The position numbers were made by a program, and so were the translations under genes. A stretch of DNA of 64,000 nucleotides from Ephemerocybe angulata (Eukaryota; Basidiomycota; Agaricomycetes; Agaricales; Psathyrellaceae), in the NCBI GenBank assembly GCA_013368325.1, contig JAACJK010000227.1, forward strand, positions 426,166 to 490,165. The letters are read 5' to 3'. Under the pieces are notes generated by a model. The model was not told where the DNA came from. It saw only the letters and a program-made list of their open reading frames with translations, and ran no database searches. This document shows, in pieces, positions 1 through 11,145 of the stretch; the first letter of the stretch is position 1, and every line of letters begins with the position of its first letter.

Positions 1-229
1 TATAGCACGAGATTCCTTTTGATATCAAGATTCTAGCTTCACACTCGAACTATTGCCATCCGCGTTCAACCCAAGTACCATCCTCGTTTCTTTCACCTAC
101 AGGACCTTCACATGTCATATCGCTTTAGGACACCTCCTGTGAGTCTAGTATTCATCCTGTGAGCGCCGCGAGGTTACTCACACCCCGCCATAGGAGCTCC
201 TACCTACCAATCTGACTCATCTCGAGCGG

Positions 230-2344
230 ATGGAGCATCTTCGCACCTGGCTGGAGGAGAATCCAGAGGTACCGCACAGCCTCGAGATCCTGGACACACT
301 CCTGCGTTTCCTCGACGTAGCAAACATACCTGACTACAACGACGCTGACGCTCACGGAGAGGAGACAATCTTACGGGTTCGGATGGCTCTCAACGCTCTC
401 CTTGGTCTCAGCGCAGTTGCATATCGATGCCACGACTCAACCACCGTCTTCAGTTGGCTGAAGGACGCTACAGCCGAACGGATCGCCAACTCATTCGATG
501 CGATCATCGAATGGATGTCGTTAATGCTCATGTACGGGAGTTCGCTGCCCACGCATACCTCTCCCACCGCCGATTTTCGCGAGGTGTATCTTACTCAAGC
601 GGATATCCTCTTTTCCATTCTTCGTGTTGACTCTCAAATTCGGCACTGCCTTTGGACATCGACCTCCGCCTTGGATGTTGTCATCCGTATCTGGGTTACC
701 ACAGGGAGGAGGAACGAACCATTTCAAGATTTCGGACATCCGAAAACCTGTCCAATCAACCGGCTAATGGCGTTCTGCATTGACGCAAATACACCAGGAC
801 TGGCTGCCCTGTCAGACAGACTTCTCAATGGGCGGACATCTCTGCTATTGCACTTCGTGGAGGCGGCTGTCCGGAGGCCCGAGATGGCTTGCCGCCACAT
901 ACTCGAGGACCCTTCGCTCTCGAATGCCAGTACCACCGATAACATCATCACGAGCGTCGCGTTTCACAATACAATCAAGGTCGTTTACAACCTTGTCACT
1001 ATCCCTGGCTTACAGGATGCGTTCTTCAAGGAGCGCTTTCTAGATCGCCTCACCAAGACTGCTGTCCTCCTTTTTAACCAGAAAATGACGACACCCCATG
1101 TCACGCCAGGGGGCCTCCTCGTCTGCGATAATCTACTGAGGATGGCTTCCTTTCGCACGGCGCATTTCGTTACTGATATCTCAGCGACTATTCGACAGGG
1201 GCTACTCAGATTGTACATAACCCTTGTGAAGCGCTCTCAGGAAATTAGCGCCGAAGACCATTATTGGGACCCGAAGGATCTCGTTGTGGCGTTTTCGCGT
1301 ATTTTGGAGGGGCGGGTGACGTGGAAACGCATTCTTGTAGAGATCGAAAAGGACATGGAGAATTTGGCAAGCCTCGTAAGAGATATGCCAACAACGCCGG
1401 GCCCGGGAATGGGCGCGATCGCGGCGGCACTGAGAAGCTTTAGTTCTGCTGTTCTAGTCCAGGTGCATCTGGATAGCTATTGCCAAGGTGGATCCGACGC
1501 CATGCATCTCTGCGACAATCCAAATGTAAGCACTTCTATAGCCTGAATCTCTGTCTTGGACATGTACTTACTCTCGCTCTAGTGCCGTTCTAGGAGTTTG
1601 CGCTTCGTCCACGATGATCGAGTGCCACCCGGTTCGTCGTCGAGGCGGTGTGGGGGATGTTCTGCGTTTGTATACTGCGGGCCAGAGTGTCAAAGGGAAG
1701 ACTGGGATGCTCATCACTCTAAAGAGTGCAAACAAGCTACCAGAGACACAATCAGTACGTCAAATTCTTTGCGCAAAGACATGTTGCTGAACGGTCCTTC
1801 TTCAAAAGGGCTAAATGCACGTTACTCCCACCGCGCCCGTGCCCACCACGTCTCCTTTATCGAGAATCGTATGAACGCCTTTATTGCGAAGCAGGACCCC
1901 GGCGGGATGCCTAATGGTGTCCCGGGCACTACTTTCGAACCAATTACTTTCGATGCGGCGGCCCTTGATGAAGCAGACATCGGCACAACAACAGATATAT
2001 ATATCCTCGATACTACTGAGAGTGGATCACCCAGTATGCTCAATACCCGCGAGAAATATGTCACTTGGGTTGATACACAGGCCAGCTTCCCACAAGGTTA
2101 CCTGAAGGCACGATTCAACGACGCATATCTGGGCTTTCACGACAATGCCCAACCCAAAGCACTCGCCGGGAAGCCCCACGAGGAAAGCAGATTGGCCGAA
2201 GGTTGTTTTTTCTACGGACACCTGGTCTTATGTGTTAACGTCAAACTGCGATTGCACACTGATGAGAGGACAAGGATGAGTAGGTTCTTTGCTGTGTCGA
2301 GCATGGCTCGTTTTACTACTACGTGGCCGGGAAACGAACAGTAA
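230..2344 (+). CDS. MYND-type zinc finger protein, copy 1
   Basis: Three exons fit: 230-1525, 1583-1754 and 1809-2344, about 667 aa. The first ~430 residues are a helical region I cannot assign. A C-terminal MYND zinc finger follows, with a first pair in LCDNPNC, then RRCGGC, FVYCGPEC and HHSKEC. MYND fingers are protein-interaction modules in transcriptional and signalling adaptors; no catalytic domain such as SET is visible. The first intron cuts the finger between its first two cysteines (phase 0) and the second is phase 1. The next gene has the same exon order, intron positions and phases, so the two are tandem duplicates. The second intron is 54 bases and open in frame, so retention would also give a protein. 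The start is the first ATG matching the start region of copy 2. The final ~60 residues align poorly with copy 2, so the end is less certain. Confidence 0.75.
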
Positions 2345-2682
2345 TACGATACTCCCAAGGACATAATCCTATCGAGCGATTAGTGTTCTACACTTGGTGT
2401 CTCTACAGAGTATGTAGAAAGGCTCCCTAATTTCATTTGGACCTTCAGAAATGATAAGCGCCCGCTGCGGCACCGCTGCAGACCGATGCTCGTCAATGTC
2501 GCACGTGCGAAACCACGTGGTCATCCGCAAACGCTTTTTTTCGGGTTCCTTCCAACGCTGTCACCCTTCCGAATCCGATCCACCACGACGATGCACCGTA
2601 CGCGTCCCGTACGTTTAGCTCGACTGATTCTATATATCTCCTTTCTCAAACTCGCCTTGGGTGCTAGACCTTACCGACTGCG

Positions 2683-4632
2683 ATGTCGCATCGTCTCCAG
2701 ATGAAACGATTGGTGGAATCGGCCGCGCACATTCCATACAATGTGGAAGTTCTGGACACCTTCCTAACATTTCTTGACATTGACGACATCCCAAGCCCAG
2801 CTTCGGGTGTTTCCGATCCAAGAAATACCCCAGACGTCGAAATGGCGTCATTTGCGATGTCTGGCCTTCATGTCATGGTCAGACGATTTGAACCTGGGGC
2901 GAAAAACAGGGCTCCTGAGTTGTTGAAGGCGACCACGATACAACGCATTATGGATTCCTTCCACTCAATCGTACACTGGGGCTCCTACCTTGTTTCTATC
3001 TGGGATTCACCCCCTGAAGCACGGTCGATCGACAAAACATATCTAGTGAAGCGATCACAACAAGCTGCTCTCCTACTGGCGCTTATCAGGCTTGATACGA
3101 GAATCTCAGCGTATTCACGTACTTCGGCCACGCTAATTGATCTTGCAATCGAACTATGGATGACGACAGAGAAGAAAGACGTTCCATATGTGGATTTCTA
3201 TAACGACGATGGATGCCCGATAACCCAGCTCTTTCAATCCTTCGTCCTATCGCAGGACTCATTCGAGGAATTGGTCGACCGGCTCCTCTCTCGAGGCACT
3301 GCGTTTACCAAGCGGTTTTCCATGCATAGTCTCCTTCGCCTCAACGTCCCTTACTTCGCCCTGATTGGCTACAATCAACCTCAAATCCACTGGCAGCGGG
3401 CGACCGGGAACCTAACTCGAATCTTCGAAGTTGTCATCGGTCTCGGCTTCGACCCTCGCATGCGCAGAGCCCTCGAACAGCAGAGATATGTCCACCACAT
3501 CACTACGACCTTACGCTGCTATGGGGAACGGGTGGACTTCCGTGAATCCATCACCCTTCTCCTCCTGTGCTCAGAGTTGATCACGATGGTTCGCAGTCAC
3601 GCAGTGAACCTTGGTACGTCCCTCGCACAAGCCCTTTCCGCTGGGTTCATAGGGCTATTTGTGATCCTTGTCCAGAACTCTCGCAAACAGTTCTTGGAAC
3701 CATGGCCCCAGGAGCGTATCCCTTTTTCGGTGATCCCTGAATCGCTTTGGGACTTGACAAACAATCTTGCATGGCCCAAAGTCGTTCGAGAACTTCGGCC
3801 ACATTTGATCGAATGGCGAGACCTCGAGGCCAAGCTAGAAGGTGTCAAAGACATTGGGAGGGAATGGAAACGGTTCTCTGCGAGAGCTCGTGAGCTGGTT
3901 CACGCTGGAGACGTTTGCGCTGAATCGATCGTTCTGTGCGACAATCAAAATGTAAGGGTGCGTTACCTCCAAAATCTCATGAGCTCATGTTTCCTTCTTC
4001 AGTGCCCCTTGGTCGACGAGCCATCGAAGGCAGCCGATTCGGGACCGAAAGGGAAATCCAAGAAATGCTCCGGTTGTTCTACCTTCGTTTATTGCGGAGA
4101 AGCTTGCCAGAGAGAGGACTGGGCTACGTTCCATTCAAGGGAATGCACTAGTGCGAAAGTTGACTCCACCAGTAAGTGCCAATGAAAGTATAGTGCGCCT
4201 TGCGCTTAACCGATATCGTCAGGGCGAAAGGCAGCACGGGAATGGTACTCCCACCGCTCTCGGGCGTACCACATCGCTTTGATTACATGGCGTTTTAACG
4301 AGATGAAGCGCGAGGATGGCTTCGGCGAGCACTTCGCGTACTACCACATGGATGACAATCGTCCGGTAGGCTATTATGTGCCGCTTGACTACCAGGATCA
4401 GTCGACGCAAGACTACCTGCAACCACGCGTCGACTCCTTTTTGGGGATGATCAGAAAGGTTTGGGCTAAGGAAAGTCGGCATGTGCTTGGTGAAAGGGTA
4501 GAGGTTGTCGAGAATTCTTTTCCATTTGGAAGAGACAACATTACCATCCTGGTGAAATTTCGTGCGCAGCGAAGTGAAGGGACATGGAGGCACACGTACT
4601 ATCCTGTATCGAGTGTCGTACGCATCGGGTGA
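2683..4632 (+). CDS. MYND-type zinc finger protein, copy 2
   Basis: Exons 2683-3951, 4003-4171 and 4223-4632 give about 615 aa. The N-terminal part aligns along its length with copy 1 (both open with a ...LEILDTLLRFLD / VEVLDTFLTFLD stretch). The MYND finger is complete: LCDNQNCP, KKCSGC, FVYCGEAC and FHSREC. Both introns sit at the same codons and phases as in copy 1. After the finger a ~135-residue tail starts with a YSHRSRAYH block that matches YSHRARAHH in copy 1. A likely role is a nuclear or cytoplasmic adaptor, inferred only from the finger. The 338 bases between the two genes hold the promoter of this copy. A possible donor overlaps the final TGA, but the nearest acceptor would give a 23-base intron, so I keep the TGA. 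Confidence 0.78.
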
Positions 4633-5094
4633 GTCACCATCTCTTTATCAGTGTAGGTGGCCTGTATTAACTCTGGCTTAGCCGTCACGTACAGCGGGAT
4701 GCGTGATCTGTATATCGGGCAAGCCCTTTTTTCATGCATGTCTTGGCACCCAGTGGTCGATAGAGACTAAGACTCGGCGTGGAATATTCAGAATATGGCT
4801 CTCGATGTATTCCTGAATTTAAGTTGACTTTATTTCACCCAACGCGCAGAGCAGGAGATAGGGGCATGTAAGTAGAACTAAAGGACTTTACTGTTGATGT
4901 ATATATCCTCGGCCGCTCTGGTCTGTGAAGGGCTTGTCTTAGCGGAGTCGTTGGTAATAAGCGCCGGCTTTATCGTGGGAAGAAGGCCTGAGAATTGGGG
5001 TATAGGCGCACGTCTGAAACCTTGCAGACGACCTCCACATCGACCACATCGACACCCCATTCACGTATCCATTCCCCCTTTATGCGTCCATAGA
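4633..5094. other. intergenic, no gene seen
   Basis: This is the 3' flank of MYND copy 2 and the 5' flank of the following coiled-coil gene. Open frames here are short and carry no recognisable domain or splice-consistent continuation. Confidence 0.5.
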
Positions 5095-7454
5095 ATGGCC
5101 CAGAAGGCAGACCTGGACGCTTTGCGCAAAGCGAAGCGCGAAAATAGCATCCTTAGCGGCCAAGTGTTGAAGTTGTCGGAAGACGTGGACGGTTTGCGCC
5201 AGGACATCCGGGGCTTAAGGGAAGACAATCGCTATCTTCGGGACGATCTAAGAACCTCGAGGGAGGAGACTGAGGTTTGGAGAAACCGGGTTGCGGAATT
5301 GGAAGTCAGGTTGCACGCTTTGTCGCAGAGGACTGGCTTGGTACGTCGCTTTACAATGTATGTCTTGGTATAAGAATCTGACACCTCCAAGAATGCTGGT
5401 GCTACAATAGATGCTATACCTGCGGCCCTTAATTCCAACTTACCACGGAGTGCGAATACGGGCAGGGCTGTTGTACCGCGGTGTCAAGGACATAAGGACG
5501 AGAGTCGGATTGCAGCGGTGGAAGTAAGGTCGGGGACGTCCCAGGGGGCTGGCTTGGTACGTCTTTAACTTCACTGTATCTGGTATATCAGGTCCTTATG
5601 ACCCGAAGCACGATGAAGTAGAAGAAGATGGCGGTCCACCTGCCATCTCGACTTCCAGCTCAACTCTTTCATCTGGCGGTGTCGAACCAGAATCGCATCT
5701 CACTCCCAAGGCCGAAGAGCCCCAGCCTGAAGTTGAATTGAGGCTCAGGTCTCCGTCTTTGGAGATAATAGAGGAAAGCGCCTACCGTGAACGACATAAT
5801 GTGCGTTCAGTCTCTTTGCAAACGCTGATCATCGAACGCCTATCAGAATCGTTTTCTAGGCTCGTGGTTCCTCGAAAACCCAAACCAATGCGTCAGGATC
5901 GGTGCGTAGATTTGGCCTCGGAGAGTTTTCGTCTGATAACGGGCTCCTGTAGAACGTCCCTGGTATCTCACAAAAGGCACTTGGAAAGCGGAAGGCTGTC
6001 ATCGTTCCTACAGCCTCCCCAAAGAAGAAACTCAAGCGACCAGCTGCGACCCCACCGACACATCCAATCAAACCAGAATCATCCCCACCGAAACCTCCTC
6101 CACGACCTCCTCACAAATTCAAAGAAGAAGAAGTCTTCGCCCTCCCCGCAGCAGACGTAGAGACCTACCTCGCCGACGCACCCCCGCTCCCCATCGACCC
6201 GGCCCCCAGCGCCCTCCACGTTCCCCGCAACTTCATCTACCTCGCGTACGGAGGCAGCCCGTACCAGTTCCTCCAATACATCCCCGCGGAGCGCAACCCG
6301 TCGCAGACAGGCAGTGGGCGGCGGCGCCTCGTGTTCCCCATGCCGGAGATGAACCCCGCCATGCCCTTGCACCCCGGAGAAAGTGGGCTCCTGTTCGCTA
6401 GCAGGCATGAGGTGCTGAGCGACCCGCCGTGGGGTGTTTTCCGGAAGAACTTGGATGGCGGGGAGGCGAGGTGGTTGTACCTCGGGGAGTATGAGAGTGT
6501 GCTTGTGGGGAGGATGACGAAGGCGCAGTTTAGGATGCAGAGAGCGACGGTGAAGGCGAGGTGGGCGAAGTTGATCATTGAGCAGAAGGCGTTTGAGTGT
6601 TATACGTGTATGAGGGCGAGGATTGCGTTGAGGAAGCATGGGTTGCTTGTAGGGAATGAGGAGGAGGTCCAGGCGCTTATTGCCAACGAGATCGATCAGA
6701 TCGAGAACGGGGAAGGGTTGGAGTTGGGTGAGGAGGACGTCATTCGGGCATTCGATATGGGTGAAGAGGTCTGTGCTGCTATGCTATGATTTTCGAGACA
6801 CTGATTCAGTTCCAGGCGATCGACATCATCCGCATGAAATGCGTGGCATACGACCGCGTTTTCGCTGATAGTATCGAGGAGAAGTTCAAGCGGTACCCTG
6901 AAATGAAAGCGGCGCAGGAGGCCAAGTCGGCGAAGGGAAAGTCGGCGAAGGAACACAATAAGGTGAAGCGGGCGACGAAAGGCAAGTTGAAGAAGAAGCA
7001 CCAGAAAGTGGATAGCGACGAGGATATGGACTTCGAATCTCCATATGAATGGACTTCAGCGACGGCCTCGACTGCTGCGAGACCGCGCCGCAGGACACGC
7101 CAGAGCATCACGGTGGTATCGACGCCCTCGAGTCTGAGCCCTGCTCTTAGCGCCAGCGAGAGTTCCTTCGCTTCGATGCGGTCGAGGAGGGGGGTTACGC
7201 AGTGGGATGAAAGGACGGGGCGGAGGGTGAAAGCCCTGTCGCCTGTGGATGCGCCGCAAAAGGACGTGGATCAGGATAGTCGTGAGTTTGGCGATGGGAC
7301 TGGGAATGGAGATGATGACATTGTGGTTGCTGGGCGAGGGGGAAGGGAAGCGGTGGATGAGGATCCGGGGTATCTGTCGTATGTATCTGAGGACGGGGCG
7401 TACATGGGAGGTGGGGTAGAGCAGGAAAGTGATCTTTCAGAATTATCGGACTGA
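5095..7454 (+). CDS. coiled-coil protein with probable DUF6697 domain, copy A
   Basis: Six exons keep one frame: 5095-5340, 5392-5556, 5609-5800, 5860-5901, 5953-6768 and 6816-7454, about 699 aa. Residues ~1-80 form a charged coiled coil (leucine and acidic/basic heptads). A Ser/Pro/Glu-rich linker follows, then a globular block with FPMPEMNPAMPLHPGESGLL, WLYLGEYE, MTKAQFRMQRATV and IRMKCVAYDRVF. The C-terminus is a basic/Ser-rich tail. The globular block is shared with the next gene and resembles the basidiomycete family I recall as DUF6697, of unknown function. The start ATG is chosen by its match to the start of copy B. Exon 2 looks like a duplicate of the end of exon 1 with its donor site. 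A role in the nucleus is possible from the basic tail but is inference. Confidence 0.75.
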
Positions 7455-7829
7455 AGGAGGTTTTGAGCAAGTATTGGACGGATCCCTTTGGCTGGCATGT
7501 AAGAGAGGGGCGAATTGACTACGTTTCGATGATATGTGCGTGGTGTATCTCGATTTCTTGTTGTCTTATTGTTGAAATATGACCTTTAATGTCTCAATTC
7601 CATGCTTACTATTCAACAGCTCGACCATCCATGGGTCTCAGGATAGGGGCAATACCGGCCGGCATTTCAAACAGGTTCACACGTCGACGGATCAGGCTAC
7701 ATATGGCATCACAGGTCCACCCTCCCGATCCGAAACCGCTCTTTCCCTTTGACCATCACAAGGGAATGGGCAATCGCAATGTTTGCAAAAACGCCATCTG
7801 CACGTAGTCACATCACACCCGCGGGAGGG

Positions 7830-10800
7830 ATGGCTTCGAAGGCCATACACGAAGCGACGGAGTTGGAGAACGCGAGGTTAAAGCGCGAGGCTGACACGAA
7901 GCGGATCGAGGAGTTGAAGGAGCGGGTTGAAGAATTGAAGGAGGCAGTGCAGGAGTTGAAGGAGGATAAGGTCGAGTTGAGGGAGCGGAATAAGGAGTTG
8001 AAGGAGGAAGTGAAACGCTGGGAGGAGAGAGAGGAGGGTCTTGCGGCGCGTCTTGAGGGGGCTGAAGGGAGGATCGCGGGGTTGGTTGAGCGTGTGGAGC
8101 AGCAGCGCCAGGAGATGGAGGAGCAGAGGAGGTCTCTTGCGGAGATGAGAGATCTGGCGCGGTTGGAGAAGAGGGAGAAGGAGTGGGCACAGAGGCATGT
8201 GGTGGACTTGGAAAGTCGGCTTGAGAGGGAGAGGGAGGAGAAGAAGCGGGAGAGGGAGGAGAAAGAGCGAGAGAGGGGGGAGAAAGAGGAACTTCAAAGA
8301 GCTATGGCTGAGTTGCGAGGGCAATTAGAGCGAGAGAGAGAGGAAAAGGGACGGGAGAGGGAGGAGAAACAGGAGCTGCAAAGAGTTATAGTTGAGTTAC
8401 GGAGTGAATTAGAGCGGGGGAAAGAGAAGAGTCAGGTACTTTCCCCGTCTTTGCTCTGTAGTGAGGGCTGTTACTTACTCTCCATCTATTTTGAATAGGC
8501 TGTCCACCGGGATCAACAGGTGAAGAAAGAGAAGGGGGTGGCGATCGCCAATATAAGCCAGCCGCCAACTAAAACAGAGGTCATTGACGTGGATGCAATA
8601 CTCGAAGAAGCCCTCACATCGTCTAGCTCCTCTGACGATATGGACATCGACGCGTCGGACACACGCATCGACGATTCTCCGATGGTGCGTATCCTCCGTC
8701 ATGTGCTGCAGCCTTCGCTCAGGTTCACGATGCCTCCAGACACCGAAGGCCTCAGCAGGTGATGGCCAAGTAACCGATGTCGAGATCCCCGCCGTGATTG
8801 CACCGTTGGTAAGTGTGATTTACAGCAAATCCATCGGCAACCGCTTGACGATAGATACAGGACCTCAACACCGGCCCCGCGGCTACGAACGCGAGCCCTC
8901 TGAGTAAACGGAAACAGGTTTTCAAAGGGGAATTGGCCCCTCCTCCCAAGAAACTAAAGGCTTCCCTGGATGCAACGGCGTTCTTCTCGACGGCCGGCCC
9001 TCGCTCCATACCTCCGCTTCCACGACGTGGACCTCCAGTCAATGTACCACCTTCTCGAGCTCCCGTCGTTCCACTACTACCCTCGTCCTCGACCTCCTCT
9101 CCGCACAGGGAAGACGAGAATGGGGATTTAGATGAAGGTGGGGATGAACGCACGTATGCCAAACCAACTCTACATTGCGGCCGGAAGTCGTCCTCATTGG
9201 CACACACGTCTCCTGGTCCTTATCTGCTCGACCCCAGCCCTTCCGACACCCCACTGCAAAATCGTACTCCGTCAGCGTCAGCTCTGAGCGTTACACCACC
9301 AGATCCAACACCTACAATAGCACCTCTCCCTGCTATACTATCACAGAGTACGGCGTCTCCATCTCCCACTCGCTCCTCTCCCCTGTCGGAGCCTCCAGAG
9401 TCAGACTTGGAAAGTAAACCAAGACCGCTCAAGGTTCAAGATGACGACGACAGCGACGACGAAGACGAAGACGAAGCACGTCCCAGTATCAAGATCAAAG
9501 AGGACCTCGCGCTGCAACTCCCCGTTTCTGTAGTTGAAGCGTACCTTCAAGACGCGCCCCGCTTCCACGTTCCCGCACCTGGACCGAGCAAACTGCACGT
9601 CAAGCGCGCGAAGATGAGGCGTGTGTATGGAGGGAGCGACCAGCAGATGGTGCAGATCATCAAGGCCGGGGCGAACCCGGCTAAGCAGGGCGGATGGGGC
9701 GATGAAAAGAACCAAGGGAAGGGGAAGGCGAGGCTGAAGGCGAAGGAAGGGAATGGGAAGAGGAGGTGTGTCTACCCGATGCCAGATATGAACCCAGCGA
9801 TGCCGATGCTGCCTGGGGAGAGCGGGTTGCTGTTCGCATCCCGGAAAGAGTTCTATGAGGAGGTCGAAGGAACGGGAGAGGAAACCGGTGGTGAGGATGA
9901 CGAGGTCCGGGATAGCGAAGATGAGGATGAAGTTCGTGAAGGGGATGTGAAGGAGAAGAGGAGGGTCAAAAAAGAACCAGAGGCTGGAAAGAAGATGCGA
10001 AAGAGGGTGTGGAGTGTGTTCAGGAGACACCCGCAGGACACGGAGTGGTTGTATCTTGGAGAGTACGAGAATACCCTTGTTGGGAAGATGACGAAGGAGC
10101 AATTCTGTTGGCAACGGGATACGGTATGTTGTCTCTTCCCCATTGACTGTACTTCCTTTCACTCTCACTCCATAGGTCCAAAACCATTGGGCAAAACTCG
10201 TGCTGAAGAAGAAGAAATCTGACGTCTACGCAGCGATGCGCGCCAGGATAGCACTTCGGAAAGCGGGAGTCTTGCCCGTGGATGATAAGGAGGGCGAAGA
10301 GGCGTTGTTATTGAAAGAGATGGGCGATGTTAAGAAGGGTAAGGGACGTCCCGTAACGGAAGGCGATGTATTGGAGGCATTTAAAAACGGGGATGAGGTG
10401 ATTCTCCACAGCGCCTACGGGCTTTCTACTCTGTGACTGATTGTCTACTTTGGGTTTATAGGGCATCTCCATCCTCCGTATGCGGTGTGTTGGGTACGAC
10501 CGTGCCTTCATCGAGGATATTGAGAGACAACACCCCACAGTCGAAGTAGTGAGGAAGAAGCAAGACCCGACGAAGTCGAAAGCGGCACCAAAAGCGAAGG
10601 GGAAGGGAAAGCGGAAGCGATCGGACTCGTTTAGTACAGACTACGGCTCGCCAGAGGCTCCTGAGGCTTCAACCAGTAGGAAAACCGCCTCGACTGCTGG
10701 ACCCACGTCGGTGTCAACGCGAACCACGAGGTCAACGCGTGCACGTAACGCTCAGGCGATATCTTCAGCGCCAGCTCCGACGTCCAGCACCCACGATTCG

Positions 10801-11145
10801 TCGAGGACTGGCAGGCAGGAGGGTGCTTCGGGTGGGAAAGCTCTTCCGCCGGTGGGCTTGGACCAGGAGGCTTGGATCCCATTCACACCCATTCAAATTG
10901 TCAATTCAGTCAACGGAGCGGGACCCTTGTTCGCGACTAAACAATCCCCCAGCCAGCATTCCCGTGGGACACTCCTCGGGTCCACGGAAGGTCCTGCGGG
11001 CCTGAAAGTGCGGACGCGGACGCCATCGCTTCCTCCGATACAGGCTCTGTGTGCTACTGGTATTCGCTCTGGAGGTGTATACTTAGAAGGTGAGGACGAG
11101 GATGATACGAGGTCTTTGTCATTCTACGCATCGGAGGAGGAGTAG
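7830..11145 (+). CDS. coiled-coil protein with probable DUF6697 domain, copy B
   Basis: Six exons keep phase 0 throughout: 7830-8435, 8499-8684, 8749-8808, 8861-10123, 10176-10397 and 10462-11145, about 1006 aa. Exon 1 is an almost pure coiled coil of ~200 residues (E/K/R/L heptads such as EELKERVEELKEAVQELKED), far longer than in copy A. Exons 2-4 hold acidic Ser/Asp tracts, a Pro-rich region and a DDDDSDDEDEDE run. The shared domain follows: YPMPDMNPAMPMLPGESGLL, WLYLGEYENTLV, MTKEQFCWQRDTV and ILRMRCVGYDRAF. A 10398-10461 intron sits at the same place as the last intron of copy A. The 10124-10175 intron is absent from copy A. The C-terminus is basic and Ser/Thr-rich. Copy A lies 375 bases upstream in the same orientation. 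Function unknown. Confidence 0.72.

Noticed and set aside
7813..8324. - strand Leu/Pro-rich frames opposite the coiled coil
   Set aside because: Reverse complement of repeated GAG/AAG codons, a known artefact of coiled-coil genes.
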